Positions 1 to 6,725 of a stretch of DNA of 64,000 nucleotides are shown in pieces. This DNA comes from Vulcanimicrobiota bacterium (GTDB taxonomy: Bacteria > Vulcanimicrobiota > Xenobia > Xenobiales > JADMJV01), in NCBI GenBank assembly GCA_023447635.1, contig JAEXNA010000246.1:1-64000 (forward strand). The letters are read 5' to 3'. The notes beneath the pieces were generated by a model that was given only the letters and a program-made list of their open reading frames with translations, was not told the origin of the DNA and did not search any database. The position numbers were made by a program, and so were the translations under genes. Each line of letters opens with the position of its first letter. Within the stretch, counting starts at the first letter, position 1.

Positions 1-219
1 GTTCTCGCCGGAGCGTTTCACTTCTTTCAAGTATCCTTAGCGACTCCAAGGAGCTACACGGTTGATGTGCTGCGTTGGAACGGAGAGTGGAACGCGTTGG
101 AGATCGATGGACGAGGCCACGATTCGAGAGACGACGATAAGAGAACGGAGGCCCTTCCATTGCCAGTGAGACGAATACCGGGCCACCAGTTGCGACGACT
201 CGACTTCCGGGCGGCCTAA
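1..219 (+). CDS. Possible 3' end of an unrecognised gene, cut by the window edge
   Basis: The first frame is open from the window edge to a TAA at 217-219, giving 72 residues with no internal stop. I do not recognise the protein; it is polar and rich in Arg and Asp near its end, and its codon use is less GC-biased at third positions than that of its neighbours. A large hairpin follows directly after the stop, which would suit a gene end. With no upstream sequence a chance open frame cannot be excluded. Bases 220-335 hold only the hairpin. Confidence 0.25.
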   Translation, partial: VLAGAFHFFQVSLATPRSYTVDVLRWNGEWNALEIDGRGHDSRDDDKRTEALPLPVRRIPGHQLRRLDFRAA

Positions 220-222
220 GTC

Positions 223-281
223 GTGGGCGCCATTGATGCTGACCAGGCCTGACGGCTTGGCGGCATCGATGGCGCTCCCAC
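223..281. terminator. Long imperfect hairpin, possible bidirectional terminator
   Basis: GTGGGCGCCATTGATGC (223-239) pairs with GCATCGATGGCGCTCCCAC (263-281), with a 2-nt bulge and one mismatch. It sits between the possible gene end at 219 and the end of the leftward TetR gene at 336. There is no T-run on either side, so intrinsic termination is uncertain. Confidence 0.4.
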
Positions 282-335
282 GCCTAGAAGCCGACCACGA
301 GAGAATTCTCTACTTTGGAATCAGCGCCGAGCCCC

Positions 336-974
336 TCAGCAGGTAGGCCAGGCCTTCATTGCAAGTCGGCCAATGCTTTCGAGCTGCTCGTTCGAGGCGC
401 CATCCCTGGCCTGAATCGACATGCCTTGAAGGGCAGCTGTCAGAAACATAGCCAACTCTTCGATGTCCGTGCTATCCGAAATTTCGCCCTCACGCTGCCC
501 TCGAGCCAGCCGGTCTGCAATGGCAGAGCGAGAACGTAAGCGAAGCTGGTGCATGGCGCGCTGCACGGAATCAAAGACGGGCGAACACTGATTGACCGCC
601 AGCGCCAGCATGCAGCCCGTCGGCCGTGTCGACTCGGTCAGACGTTGAGACGAAGTCTTGAAAAGGCGCTCGAAAGCGCCCCGAGCCGTCGGCTCGGCGT
701 CCAGGATCTCGAACGCATAGGCGCCAGGTCCAGCCAGATAGTGCTCGATGGCCGACTGGTGCAAGCGCTCCTTGTCGCCGAAGGTCGCGTACAGGCTCGA
801 GGGGCTTATCCCCATCGCCTCCGTGAGGTCGCTCATGGAGGTCCCCTCGTAGCCGCGCTCCCAGAAAAGCTCCATCGCTTTCTCCAGGGCGACTCTCTGG
901 TCGAAGGCCCTCGGGCGGCCTCGTCCACGCTTAGTCTCTACTGCTTGTACTTCTACGTCATTCACTCTGTTCAC
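336..974 (-). CDS. TetR/AcrR family transcriptional regulator
   Basis: A 212-aa one-component repressor-type regulator. Residues about 24-70 form the TetR helix-turn-helix: an ALEKAMELFWERGYEGTS stretch, then a recognition helix around GISPSSLYATFGDKERL. The C-terminal two thirds would be the ligand-binding and dimerisation domain; the ligand cannot be told. The protein begins with an Arg/Lys-rich arm. The GTG start at 974 lacks a well-spaced Shine-Dalgarno, and a second GTG at 965 is equally possible. The gene is divergent from the short-chain dehydrogenase at 1089 and shares a 114-nt intergenic region with it, so that gene is the likely target. I saw no clear operator palindrome there. Confidence 0.9.
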   Translation of the reverse strand: MNRVNDVEVQAVETKRGRGRPRAFDQRVALEKAMELFWERGYEGTSMSDLTEAMGISPSSLYATFGDKERLHQSAIEHYLAGPGAYAFEILDAEPTARGAFERLFKTSSQRLTESTRPTGCMLALAVNQCSPVFDSVQRAMHQLRLRSRSAIADRLARGQREGEISDSTDIEELAMFLTAALQGMSIQARDGASNEQLESIGRLAMKAWPTC

Positions 975-1088
975 AACTTTCCCAACCTGACTCCACCTTT
1001 GCTATCTTCAGGTAAAAACCATCGTCTAGCGTCAGTGTTTTCTAAGACCCCGAGGGGAGCGACCGACGAAGACGCGAAGGGGGCGGAC

Positions 1089-1853
1089 ATGAACGCTTTA
1101 GTTACCGGAGCTTCCTCCGGCATCGGTCGAGAAATCGCTCTTATCCTGGCAGAACGGGGATATCATCTCGTACTGGTGGCGCGCCGTAAAGCCGAACTCG
1201 ACGACCTGGCGAGCCAGTGCAGATACGGGGCGACCGTGATCGTGGCCGACCTTGGCTTGCCCAACGCGGCGCAGTCGCTCTTCGAAGAAGTTCGACGTCG
1301 CGAAATTTCCGTCGAAGTGCTCATCAACAACGCGGGATTCGGGAAGGTCGAGGAGCACTCTAAGATCCCCCTCGAGCAACTCGAGAGCATGAACCTGCTG
1401 AATATGGTCACCCTCTGCTCCCTTTGCCGACTCTTCGGTGAAGACATGCGGCGTCGCGGCCACGGCTCCATCCTTAACGTGGGCTCGACCGCAGCGTACC
1501 TGGCTATCCCTCACATGGCGAACTACGCGGCAAGTAAAGCCTATGTTGCTTCTTTCACGCGTGCCTTCCGTTTCGAAATGGCGCCTTACGGAGTTCAGGT
1601 CAGCCTGCTCAGTCCCGGCCCCACCCTGACCGAGTTCGGGAAGCGGGCCAGAGACGACGGCAAGTTCCTGCAAGGGAAGCCGGGACTGATGACCGCTAAG
1701 GACGTTGCGCAGGCTGGCGTCGATGCCATGTTTTCCGATATTGGCGAAGTGGTGCCGGGATGGCTCAATAAAACTCTGCGCCTGACCATCCCGTTCATTC
1801 CTACCTCCGTCGTGACTCGACTCTCGAGTATGTGGGCCACGAGAGACTGGTAG
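1089..1853 (+). CDS. Short-chain dehydrogenase/reductase (SDR)
   Basis: A 254-aa classical SDR, an NAD(P)(H)-dependent oxidoreductase. It shows the TGASSGIG cofactor loop (residues 6-13), NNAG (80-83), catalytic Ser133, and Tyr146/Lys150 in YAASK. The ARR after the second strand (31-33) suggests NADP(H) preference. The C-terminus (NKTLRLTIPFIPTSVVTRLSSMW) resembles the DltE/YqjQ-type SDR branch acting on lipophilic substrates, which is inference. The ATG at 1089 is chosen because a GAAGGGGGCGG Shine-Dalgarno precedes it and the Rossmann fold starts at once; the open frame runs further upstream but overlaps the TetR gene. It is probably controlled by the divergent TetR protein. Confidence 0.93.
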   Translation: MNALVTGASSGIGREIALILAERGYHLVLVARRKAELDDLASQCRYGATVIVADLGLPNAAQSLFEEVRRREISVEVLINNAGFGKVEEHSKIPLEQLESMNLLNMVTLCSLCRLFGEDMRRRGHGSILNVGSTAAYLAIPHMANYAASKAYVASFTRAFRFEMAPYGVQVSLLSPGPTLTEFGKRARDDGKFLQGKPGLMTAKDVAQAGVDAMFSDIGEVVPGWLNKTLRLTIPFIPTSVVTRLSSMWATRDW

Positions 1854-1876
1854 AACATCGTCGTACGGCGGGCTTA

Positions 1877-1977
1877 CCGAGTGCCCGAGTGCGGGCTTAC
1901 CGAGTGCCCGCGCGGACGGGAAGCTGGGCGCGGGCGCGCCGAGTGCCCGAGTGCGGGCTCACCGAGTGCCCGCGCGG
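1877..1977. repeat. Two 39-nt direct repeats with an internal 11-mer
   Basis: A 39-nt unit at 1877-1915 recurs at 1939-1977 with one T/C difference; the starts are 62 nt apart. Within each unit CCGAGTGCCCG appears twice, so the 11-mer occurs four times. Its first half, with CGGGCTTACC, also extends just upstream of copy 1 (about 1868). CCCG/CGGG pairs could fold locally. The repeats fill the gap between two convergent genes, and the last copy ends next to the hemY stop codon. Confidence 0.85.
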
Positions 1978-1978
1978 C

Positions 1979-3379
1979 TTAAGCGTTCTGCAGCTTCTTG
2001 ACCGCTTTTCGCCCCGACCGAACGCAGTCCGGCAAACCAACGCCGTCCATATAGTTCCCAGCCAGAGCCAGCGAACCGTGCAGTTCGATAGCATCGTGCC
2101 AGCCTTGCACTCGCTGCCTGTGACCCACGCGATACTCGGGTAGTCCCAGAGGGAAGCGGTGGACTGTAGCCTGAATAGCTTGCTCGTAGAGACCGAGGAG
2201 TTCGGTCAACTGAGTCTCGGAGACGGCGATCAGGTCCTCGTCGCTGGCCCGCATCGCCCACTCCATCCCCGGCCCACCGAAGTAGGTACGAAGAATGCCG
2301 CGCTCGGCCGAATCGCGACCGGGCCACTTGCGAGAGTTGAAGGTACAAGCCAGCAGCGGGCGCTTTTCCTGCGAGGGCACCACGAATCCGTAAGCCTTGG
2401 GCACTACCATATCGTAGACCTCAGGATCATAGGACAGATTCACGGTCACAGCGGGACGATACTTGACCTCGCCCAACGAAATCGCCAGTTCGGTATCGAC
2501 GTGCCCCAGCAGAGCCGAAGCGACAGGCGCCGGCACAGCAAGGACGACAGCGTCGAAAGTCTCTGCCTCCTCGCCGCGCACCCCGACTTTCCAGCGAGTC
2601 GAAGAGCCCGCCGACTCGATCTTCTCGAGCGTGTCGACACGACACCCTTTGCGAACCGAATCGGCCGGCAAGCTTTCCACCAGAGCCTCGACCACCGAAC
2701 CGAAGCCTCGCTTGAGCGAGAAAAACAAGTTGTATCTTGCCCCCGTCGCCTCGCCCTCGGTGTTCATCTGGCGAAGCCCGCGAATCACCGAGCCGTGCTC
2801 CTGCTCGAGCCGCGAAAACAGCGGCATGGTGGCATCGAGACTCAGCAGCTGAGGATCGGCTCCGTAGATACCCGCCACCATCGGCTGAGCCAGGTAGTGC
2901 AGCACCTCGGAACCGAGCCGACGCGTGACGAATTCGGCCAGAGACTCTTCCGGAAGCGGCAGAGAGACGTCGCGCGCGGGCAAGAACAGGTCTAGCAAAG
3001 CTCGTAGCTTGCCTCGCCAACTCAGCAAGCCCGAGCGAAAAAACGGCCACCACAGCGAGGGGGCCATCAAGCGAAGCCCTTTGGGAATAGGATGCAGCAT
3101 GCCGTCTCGAACGATGAAGGAACCGAGGTTCTCTCGCACCGTCGAAACGACCTCATCCTCGAGCCCCAGAGCCCGCACCAGTTCCAGCATCTCGGGCTTC
3201 GAGGACAAGCATGACTCGGCCCCTCCCTCGACAACAGCCAGGTCCTCTCCGATTTCGGTCTCGACCACACCGCCGAAGCGGCCGCTGGCCTCGAACAGTC
3301 GGAACTCTAACCCGTCCTGGTGCGCTTGGTAGGCGGCGGAGAGCCCGCTGAGCCCCCCGCCAATGATGGCGATTTTCAT
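1979..3379 (-). CDS. hemY: FAD-dependent protoporphyrinogen/coproporphyrinogen oxidase (HemY type)
   Basis: A 466-aa flavoprotein of the oxygen-dependent HemY family, oxidising protoporphyrinogen IX (or coproporphyrinogen III in the coproporphyrin-dependent branch) late in heme synthesis. The N-terminal dinucleotide motif GGGLSGLSAA is at residues 7-16, with the FAD-ribose acidic residue in LFEASGRFGG. The C-terminal family motif GNYMDGVGLPDCVRSG closes the FAD site. Length is normal for the family. Its ATG overlaps the hemE stop by 4 nt (ATGA), so the two are probably translationally coupled. No ferrochelatase gene follows here, so the branch of the pathway cannot be decided from context. 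Confidence 0.95.
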   Translation of the reverse strand: MKIAIIGGGLSGLSAAYQAHQDGLEFRLFEASGRFGGVVETEIGEDLAVVEGGAESCLSSKPEMLELVRALGLEDEVVSTVRENLGSFIVRDGMLHPIPKGLRLMAPSLWWPFFRSGLLSWRGKLRALLDLFLPARDVSLPLPEESLAEFVTRRLGSEVLHYLAQPMVAGIYGADPQLLSLDATMPLFSRLEQEHGSVIRGLRQMNTEGEATGARYNLFFSLKRGFGSVVEALVESLPADSVRKGCRVDTLEKIESAGSSTRWKVGVRGEEAETFDAVVLAVPAPVASALLGHVDTELAISLGEVKYRPAVTVNLSYDPEVYDMVVPKAYGFVVPSQEKRPLLACTFNSRKWPGRDSAERGILRTYFGGPGMEWAMRASDEDLIAVSETQLTELLGLYEQAIQATVHRFPLGLPEYRVGHRQRVQGWHDAIELHGSLALAGNYMDGVGLPDCVRSGRKAVKKLQNA

Positions 3380-4413
3380 TTCGAGGTTTCTTCCCTGACC
3401 AGGTCCACCAGATACTTCACGTTGTCGACCGGGGTGCTCGGAACGATTCCGTGCCCCAGGTTGAAGATGAAGCCCGAAGGACCGCCCTGCTTCAGGATCG
3501 GCAAGACGTTCTTCTTGATGGTCGGACGGTCGCAGAGCAGGATGATCGGATCCAGGTTGCCCTGAACCGGGGTCGAGCCCAACAGCTGGCGCGCTTCGCC
3601 CAGGTGAGTCATCTCGTCGACCCCCATGACCGTGGCTCCCGCTTCGCGTAGCGCCGGAAGCAGATGCCCGGTGCCCTTGCCGAAATGGATACGGGGGACG
3701 TCAGCGGGTACCGCCGCGAGGGCTAACTGGCTGGCCGGCAGCACGAACTCGCGATAGTGCTCTTCCGACATGCAGCCGACCCAGCTGTCGAACAGCTGCA
3801 CGGCGTCCGCTCCGGCTTCGACCTGGCGCCGCAGGTACTCGCCCGTGGCAAGGCCGATACGACGAAGCAGGTCGCGGAACTCGGCCGGGTGGCCGAACAT
3901 CATCTTCTTGGTGTTCTCGAAGTTCTTTGAGGGGCCGCCTTCGATCAGGTAGGAGGCCACCGTGAACGGAGCACCGGCGAAGCCGATAAGCGCCATCTCT
4001 TTAGGAAGCTCGGCCCGGATAAGGGAGACAGCCTTGTAGATCGCCTCCAACCCATCGAGGTCAGGCTCGGGAAGCTTGGCCACCGCAGCGGGGTCTCGCA
4101 GCGGCGGCGTGATGACCGGGCCTCTATCCTTTTCGAGCGACACCTGGTGACCAAAAAGTTCGATGATCAGCAAGATATCCGCAAAAAGAATGGCGGCATC
4201 GGTACCCAGCACGGTCGCGGCGTGGACCGTGACCTCGCAGGCCAGTTCGGGCGTGTGACACAGCTCCATGAAGGAGACCTTGGCCCGAAGGTCGCGATAC
4301 TCTTTCATGTAGCGTCCCGCCTGACGCATCAGCCAGACTGGGATATGAGAAGGGGTCCCCCCTCGACACGCTTCGAGGAAGGGACCCACTGTTTGAATCG
4401 ATGAAGAACTCAA
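3376..4413 (-). CDS. hemE: Uroporphyrinogen decarboxylase
   Basis: A 345-aa cytosolic enzyme converting uroporphyrinogen III to coproporphyrinogen III. The signature PVWLMRQAGRYMKEYR (residues about 25-40) supplies the substrate-binding arginines; FAGAPFTVASYLIEGG and the C-terminal FNLGHGIVPSTPVDNV are also typical. The start is a TTG at 4413 without an obvious Shine-Dalgarno, 9 nt after the clpP stop, so initiation may depend on ribosomes finishing clpP; a GTG at 4389 is an alternative but would trim the N-terminus. Operon order: clpP, hemE, hemY. Confidence 0.96.
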   Translation of the reverse strand: MSSSSIQTVGPFLEACRGGTPSHIPVWLMRQAGRYMKEYRDLRAKVSFMELCHTPELACEVTVHAATVLGTDAAILFADILLIIELFGHQVSLEKDRGPVITPPLRDPAAVAKLPEPDLDGLEAIYKAVSLIRAELPKEMALIGFAGAPFTVASYLIEGGPSKNFENTKKMMFGHPAEFRDLLRRIGLATGEYLRRQVEAGADAVQLFDSWVGCMSEEHYREFVLPASQLALAAVPADVPRIHFGKGTGHLLPALREAGATVMGVDEMTHLGEARQLLGSTPVQGNLDPIILLCDRPTIKKNVLPILKQGGPSGFIFNLGHGIVPSTPVDNVKYLVDLVREETSK

Positions 4414-4422
4414 GGCGTACCG

Positions 4423-5025
4423 TTAGCGAGACTCGCTCGTGATCACCTGGTCGATGATGCCGTACGCTTTGGCTTCTTCAGCCGACATGTAGTAGTCGCG
4501 CTCGGTGTCTTGCTCGATCTTCGAGAGCGGCTGGTCGCAGTGGTCGGCCAGGATCCGGTTCAGGGTGTCGCGGGTCTTCAGAATCTGCTTGGCGTGGATG
4601 TCGATATCCGTCGCCTGACCACCGATCTGACCGATCCAGGGCTGATGAATCATGATGCGACTGTAAGGCAGAGCATAGCGCTTGCCCTTGGCACCACCCG
4701 AAAGCAGTACCGCAGCAGCGGAAGCCGCCATCCCCATACAGATACAGGAGACGTCAGGCTTGACGAGCTGCATGCAGTCGTACATCGCCAGACCCGCAGT
4801 GACCGAACCGCCGGGAGAGTTGATGTAGATATCGATGTCCTTGTCAGGATCGTCCTGTTCCAGGAACAGCAGCTGGGCGATCACCAGATTGGCCACGGAA
4901 TCCTCGATGGGGTCGCCAACGAAGATGATGCGGTTCTTCAGCAGTCGCGAGTAGATGTCATACGAGCGCTCGCCACGGGCGGTCTGCTCGACCACGATAG
5001 GAATCAACGTGTTGTTTATGTGCAT
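4423..5025 (-). CDS. clpP: ATP-dependent Clp protease proteolytic subunit
   Basis: A 200-aa serine peptidase that forms the ClpP tetradecamer and degrades substrates fed by Clp AAA+ unfoldases. The nucleophile is Ser102 in MGMAASAAA, the general base His127 in MIHQP, and the acidic member lies in DTERD (173-177). The usual Met after the catalytic Ser (ASM) is Ala here. The oxyanion segment SPGGSV is at 70-74. The N-terminus is about as long as in mature ClpP, so little or no propeptide is expected. A good GGAGA Shine-Dalgarno precedes the ATG. Neither clpX nor tig is adjacent; the gene instead heads a heme operon, which is unusual. Confidence 0.97.
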   Translation of the reverse strand: MHINNTLIPIVVEQTARGERSYDIYSRLLKNRIIFVGDPIEDSVANLVIAQLLFLEQDDPDKDIDIYINSPGGSVTAGLAMYDCMQLVKPDVSCICMGMAASAAAVLLSGGAKGKRYALPYSRIMIHQPWIGQIGGQATDIDIHAKQILKTRDTLNRILADHCDQPLSKIEQDTERDYYMSAEEAKAYGIIDQVITSESR

Positions 5026-5121
5026 AACTTTTTCTCCTTATTAGACAAGAGCCCGCGAGGGCGTTCTATCGTCCCATGCCGGAAACCTCCCCGAGCAGGG
5101 TGAGTTATAGCTAAACGATAA

Positions 5122-5136
5122 TCTCCAAATTGGAGA
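5122..5136. promoter_or_regulatory. Perfect 7-1-7 palindrome, candidate operator
   Basis: TCTCCAA-A-TTGGAGA lies in the divergent region between clpP and the M23-like gene. The symmetry fits a homodimeric regulator. It is too short and AT-rich to be a terminator and has no T-run. It does not match the CtsR heptad repeats known from some clp promoters. Confidence 0.45.
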
Positions 5137-5184
5137 CACTTTAGGGGTTTGGGGAACCCCGATTTCAAGGAACGTTCTGCTATC

Positions 5185-6447
5185 GTGACGCTAAACAAGA
5201 AACTCGGCCAGGTTGTTGCTGCCGGCCTCCTCCTCACCTCTCTGGGCGCCTTGCCCGCCGCCGGAGGCGTTCGCGCCTACCAGGTCCCGGCCGTGATCAA
5301 AAAACTGACCGAGAAGTACGGCGGCCCCTCGCTGTCCGAGCGTAGCAACAGCAGCGCTCCGCTGGTCATCACGCAGGCCGACCCTCTGGGGCATCTGGTC
5401 GCGCTGCAGCGCCAGCACTGGTCTCAGGCCTGGGTCACCAGCACCTTCTACGACTACCGCACGACCTCGATCTACCGACGCAACGCCGGCCTTCACCTGG
5501 GCTACGACATCGCGCTTCCGTTCGGATGTGCGGTCTCGGCCGGTTGGGACGGCATCGTAACGAACATCATCCCCTGGACCGACACCCAGTGGGGCGTCAC
5601 GGTCACGGACGCCAGCGGCATCTCCGTGACCTATGGGCACGTCACTCCCACCGTCTCGGTCGGACAGAGAGTCAAAGCCGGTCAAGTGGTAGCCCGCATC
5701 GCGGCCGACCACGTCGACGTCAAGATGCGCGACGCCAACGGCCAGTACGTCGCCTTTGGCGAAGGGTCCAAAGCCAATAGCGGCGCCAACATCGCCGCCG
5801 CCGCGCCCGTCGTCGATCGCAAGGCGCTGCTCACGGCCTGGCTGGTTGCCAAAACCGCCGCCGACCAGTCGGACGAAGAGCTTTTCCTCAAAGAAAACGC
5901 CTCGCAGAAGCACTTGATCGAGCGACGCTCGGCCGAACGCAAGGTCAGCGTGCTGGAAGGAACTCTCAAGGAGCTCTCCTTGCCCGAGAACCAGGCCCTG
6001 GTCTCGCGCAAGAAGATGGAAGAGCTCAAGGCCGAACTTGCCGACGCCAGAACCTCGCTCAAAAAGGTGAAGTCGCAAGACAAGTCCAGCACGGGCGACC
6101 TGAAAAAGCAGGCCCAGACGAACCGGGAAAACCTGAAAGCGTTCGAATCCTGGGCCAAAAGCGAGGGGCTGACCTGGAAGGACGTCGAGCAACTGGTCGC
6201 CAGCACCGTCACCAGCGACAGCAAACTCAGCGAAAACGTCCAGAAGTTCAAAAAGGAGGGAGGCAGCGTGGAGGGGCTGAGTCTGCACGAGCTGCAGACC
6301 CGCCGAGACGAAGGCCGCAAGCAGCTTTCCCGCCTCGAAGAGCTGTTTGCCGCAGGCGGAATGAGCCAGCAAGAGATCACGGACGAGCGCCTGCGCCAGG
6401 AACTTCTCGAGGAAGAGTTCGCCATCAAAAAGAGCCGGGGCAAGTAG
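5185..6447 (+). CDS. Secreted M23-like (LytM) domain protein with coiled-coil C-terminus
   Basis: A 420-aa exported protein. A Sec signal (MTLNKKLGQ, then a hydrophobic run to about residue 22 and an Ala-rich cleavage region) starts at the GTG at 5185, with AAGGAA 12 nt before it; an upstream TTG at 5149 would spoil the signal. Residues about 75-195 are an M23/LytM fold: HLGYD (His104, Asp108), YGH (His152) and HVD (176-178). Active M23 enzymes carry HxH at the last site; here the second His, a zinc ligand, is Asp178, so activity may be altered or lost, as in EnvC/NlpD-type regulators of amidases. Residues about 215-410 are charged and predicted coiled coil. Function: cell-wall remodelling or its regulation (inference). 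Confidence 0.8.
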   Translation: MTLNKKLGQVVAAGLLLTSLGALPAAGGVRAYQVPAVIKKLTEKYGGPSLSERSNSSAPLVITQADPLGHLVALQRQHWSQAWVTSTFYDYRTTSIYRRNAGLHLGYDIALPFGCAVSAGWDGIVTNIIPWTDTQWGVTVTDASGISVTYGHVTPTVSVGQRVKAGQVVARIAADHVDVKMRDANGQYVAFGEGSKANSGANIAAAAPVVDRKALLTAWLVAKTAADQSDEELFLKENASQKHLIERRSAERKVSVLEGTLKELSLPENQALVSRKKMEELKAELADARTSLKKVKSQDKSSTGDLKKQAQTNRENLKAFESWAKSEGLTWKDVEQLVASTVTSDSKLSENVQKFKKEGGSVEGLSLHELQTRRDEGRKQLSRLEELFAAGGMSQQEITDERLRQELLEEEFAIKKSRGK

Positions 6448-6460
6448 ACCAGAAGCGCTC

Positions 6461-6677
6461 AGTGCTCCGTCAAGCTTAAATACTGGGATAATGATGGGGA
6501 GGCGCGATTCTGAGGAAGCTATTCTGAGGGCGCCGCTGGACGGGATACCGAGTTGTGCGTAACTGAAGAATAGCAATGTCAGAATCGATGGTATCCGGAC
6601 GGCGTAACGCCTACGGCTTGGGGAACACCTTCGGCTTTCGCCGTCAGGATCCCAGAATTCAAGCTTGACGGAGCACT
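6461..6677. mobile_element. 217-bp MITE-like element with 29-nt terminal inverted repeats
   Basis: The first 17 nt, AGTGCTCCGTCAAGCTT, are repeated perfectly inverted at 6661-6677, and the similarity continues inward to about 29 nt with two mismatches (left to about 6490, right from 6649). There is no open frame of note inside. The interior holds a duplicated ATTCTGAGG and a further pair GGATACC/GGTATCC that can form a nested stem. No clear target-site duplication flanks it. It lies between two same-strand genes, so it could also be a folded RNA or terminator-like structure. Confidence 0.55.
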
Positions 6678-6725
6678 AAGGAGCAGGGAGTCCGGCCGCC
6701 AAAAAGAAGACGAGCAGTCAGTTTT

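Noticed and set aside
549..1088. N-terminal extension of the SDR gene to an ATG at 549
   Set aside because: It overlaps the TetR gene almost fully on the other strand; the SDR fold and Shine-Dalgarno place the start at 1089.
1877..1977. CRISPR array
   Set aside because: Only two units, spacer-like gap of 23 nt that itself resembles the repeat, and no cas genes.
5191..6576. A 461-codon antisense frame opposite the M23-like gene
   Set aside because: Leu/Gly/Asp-rich shadow translation; the sense protein has a signal peptide and M23 motifs.
6461..6677. A complete insertion sequence
   Set aside because: Too short and no transposase frame inside; at most a non-autonomous element.
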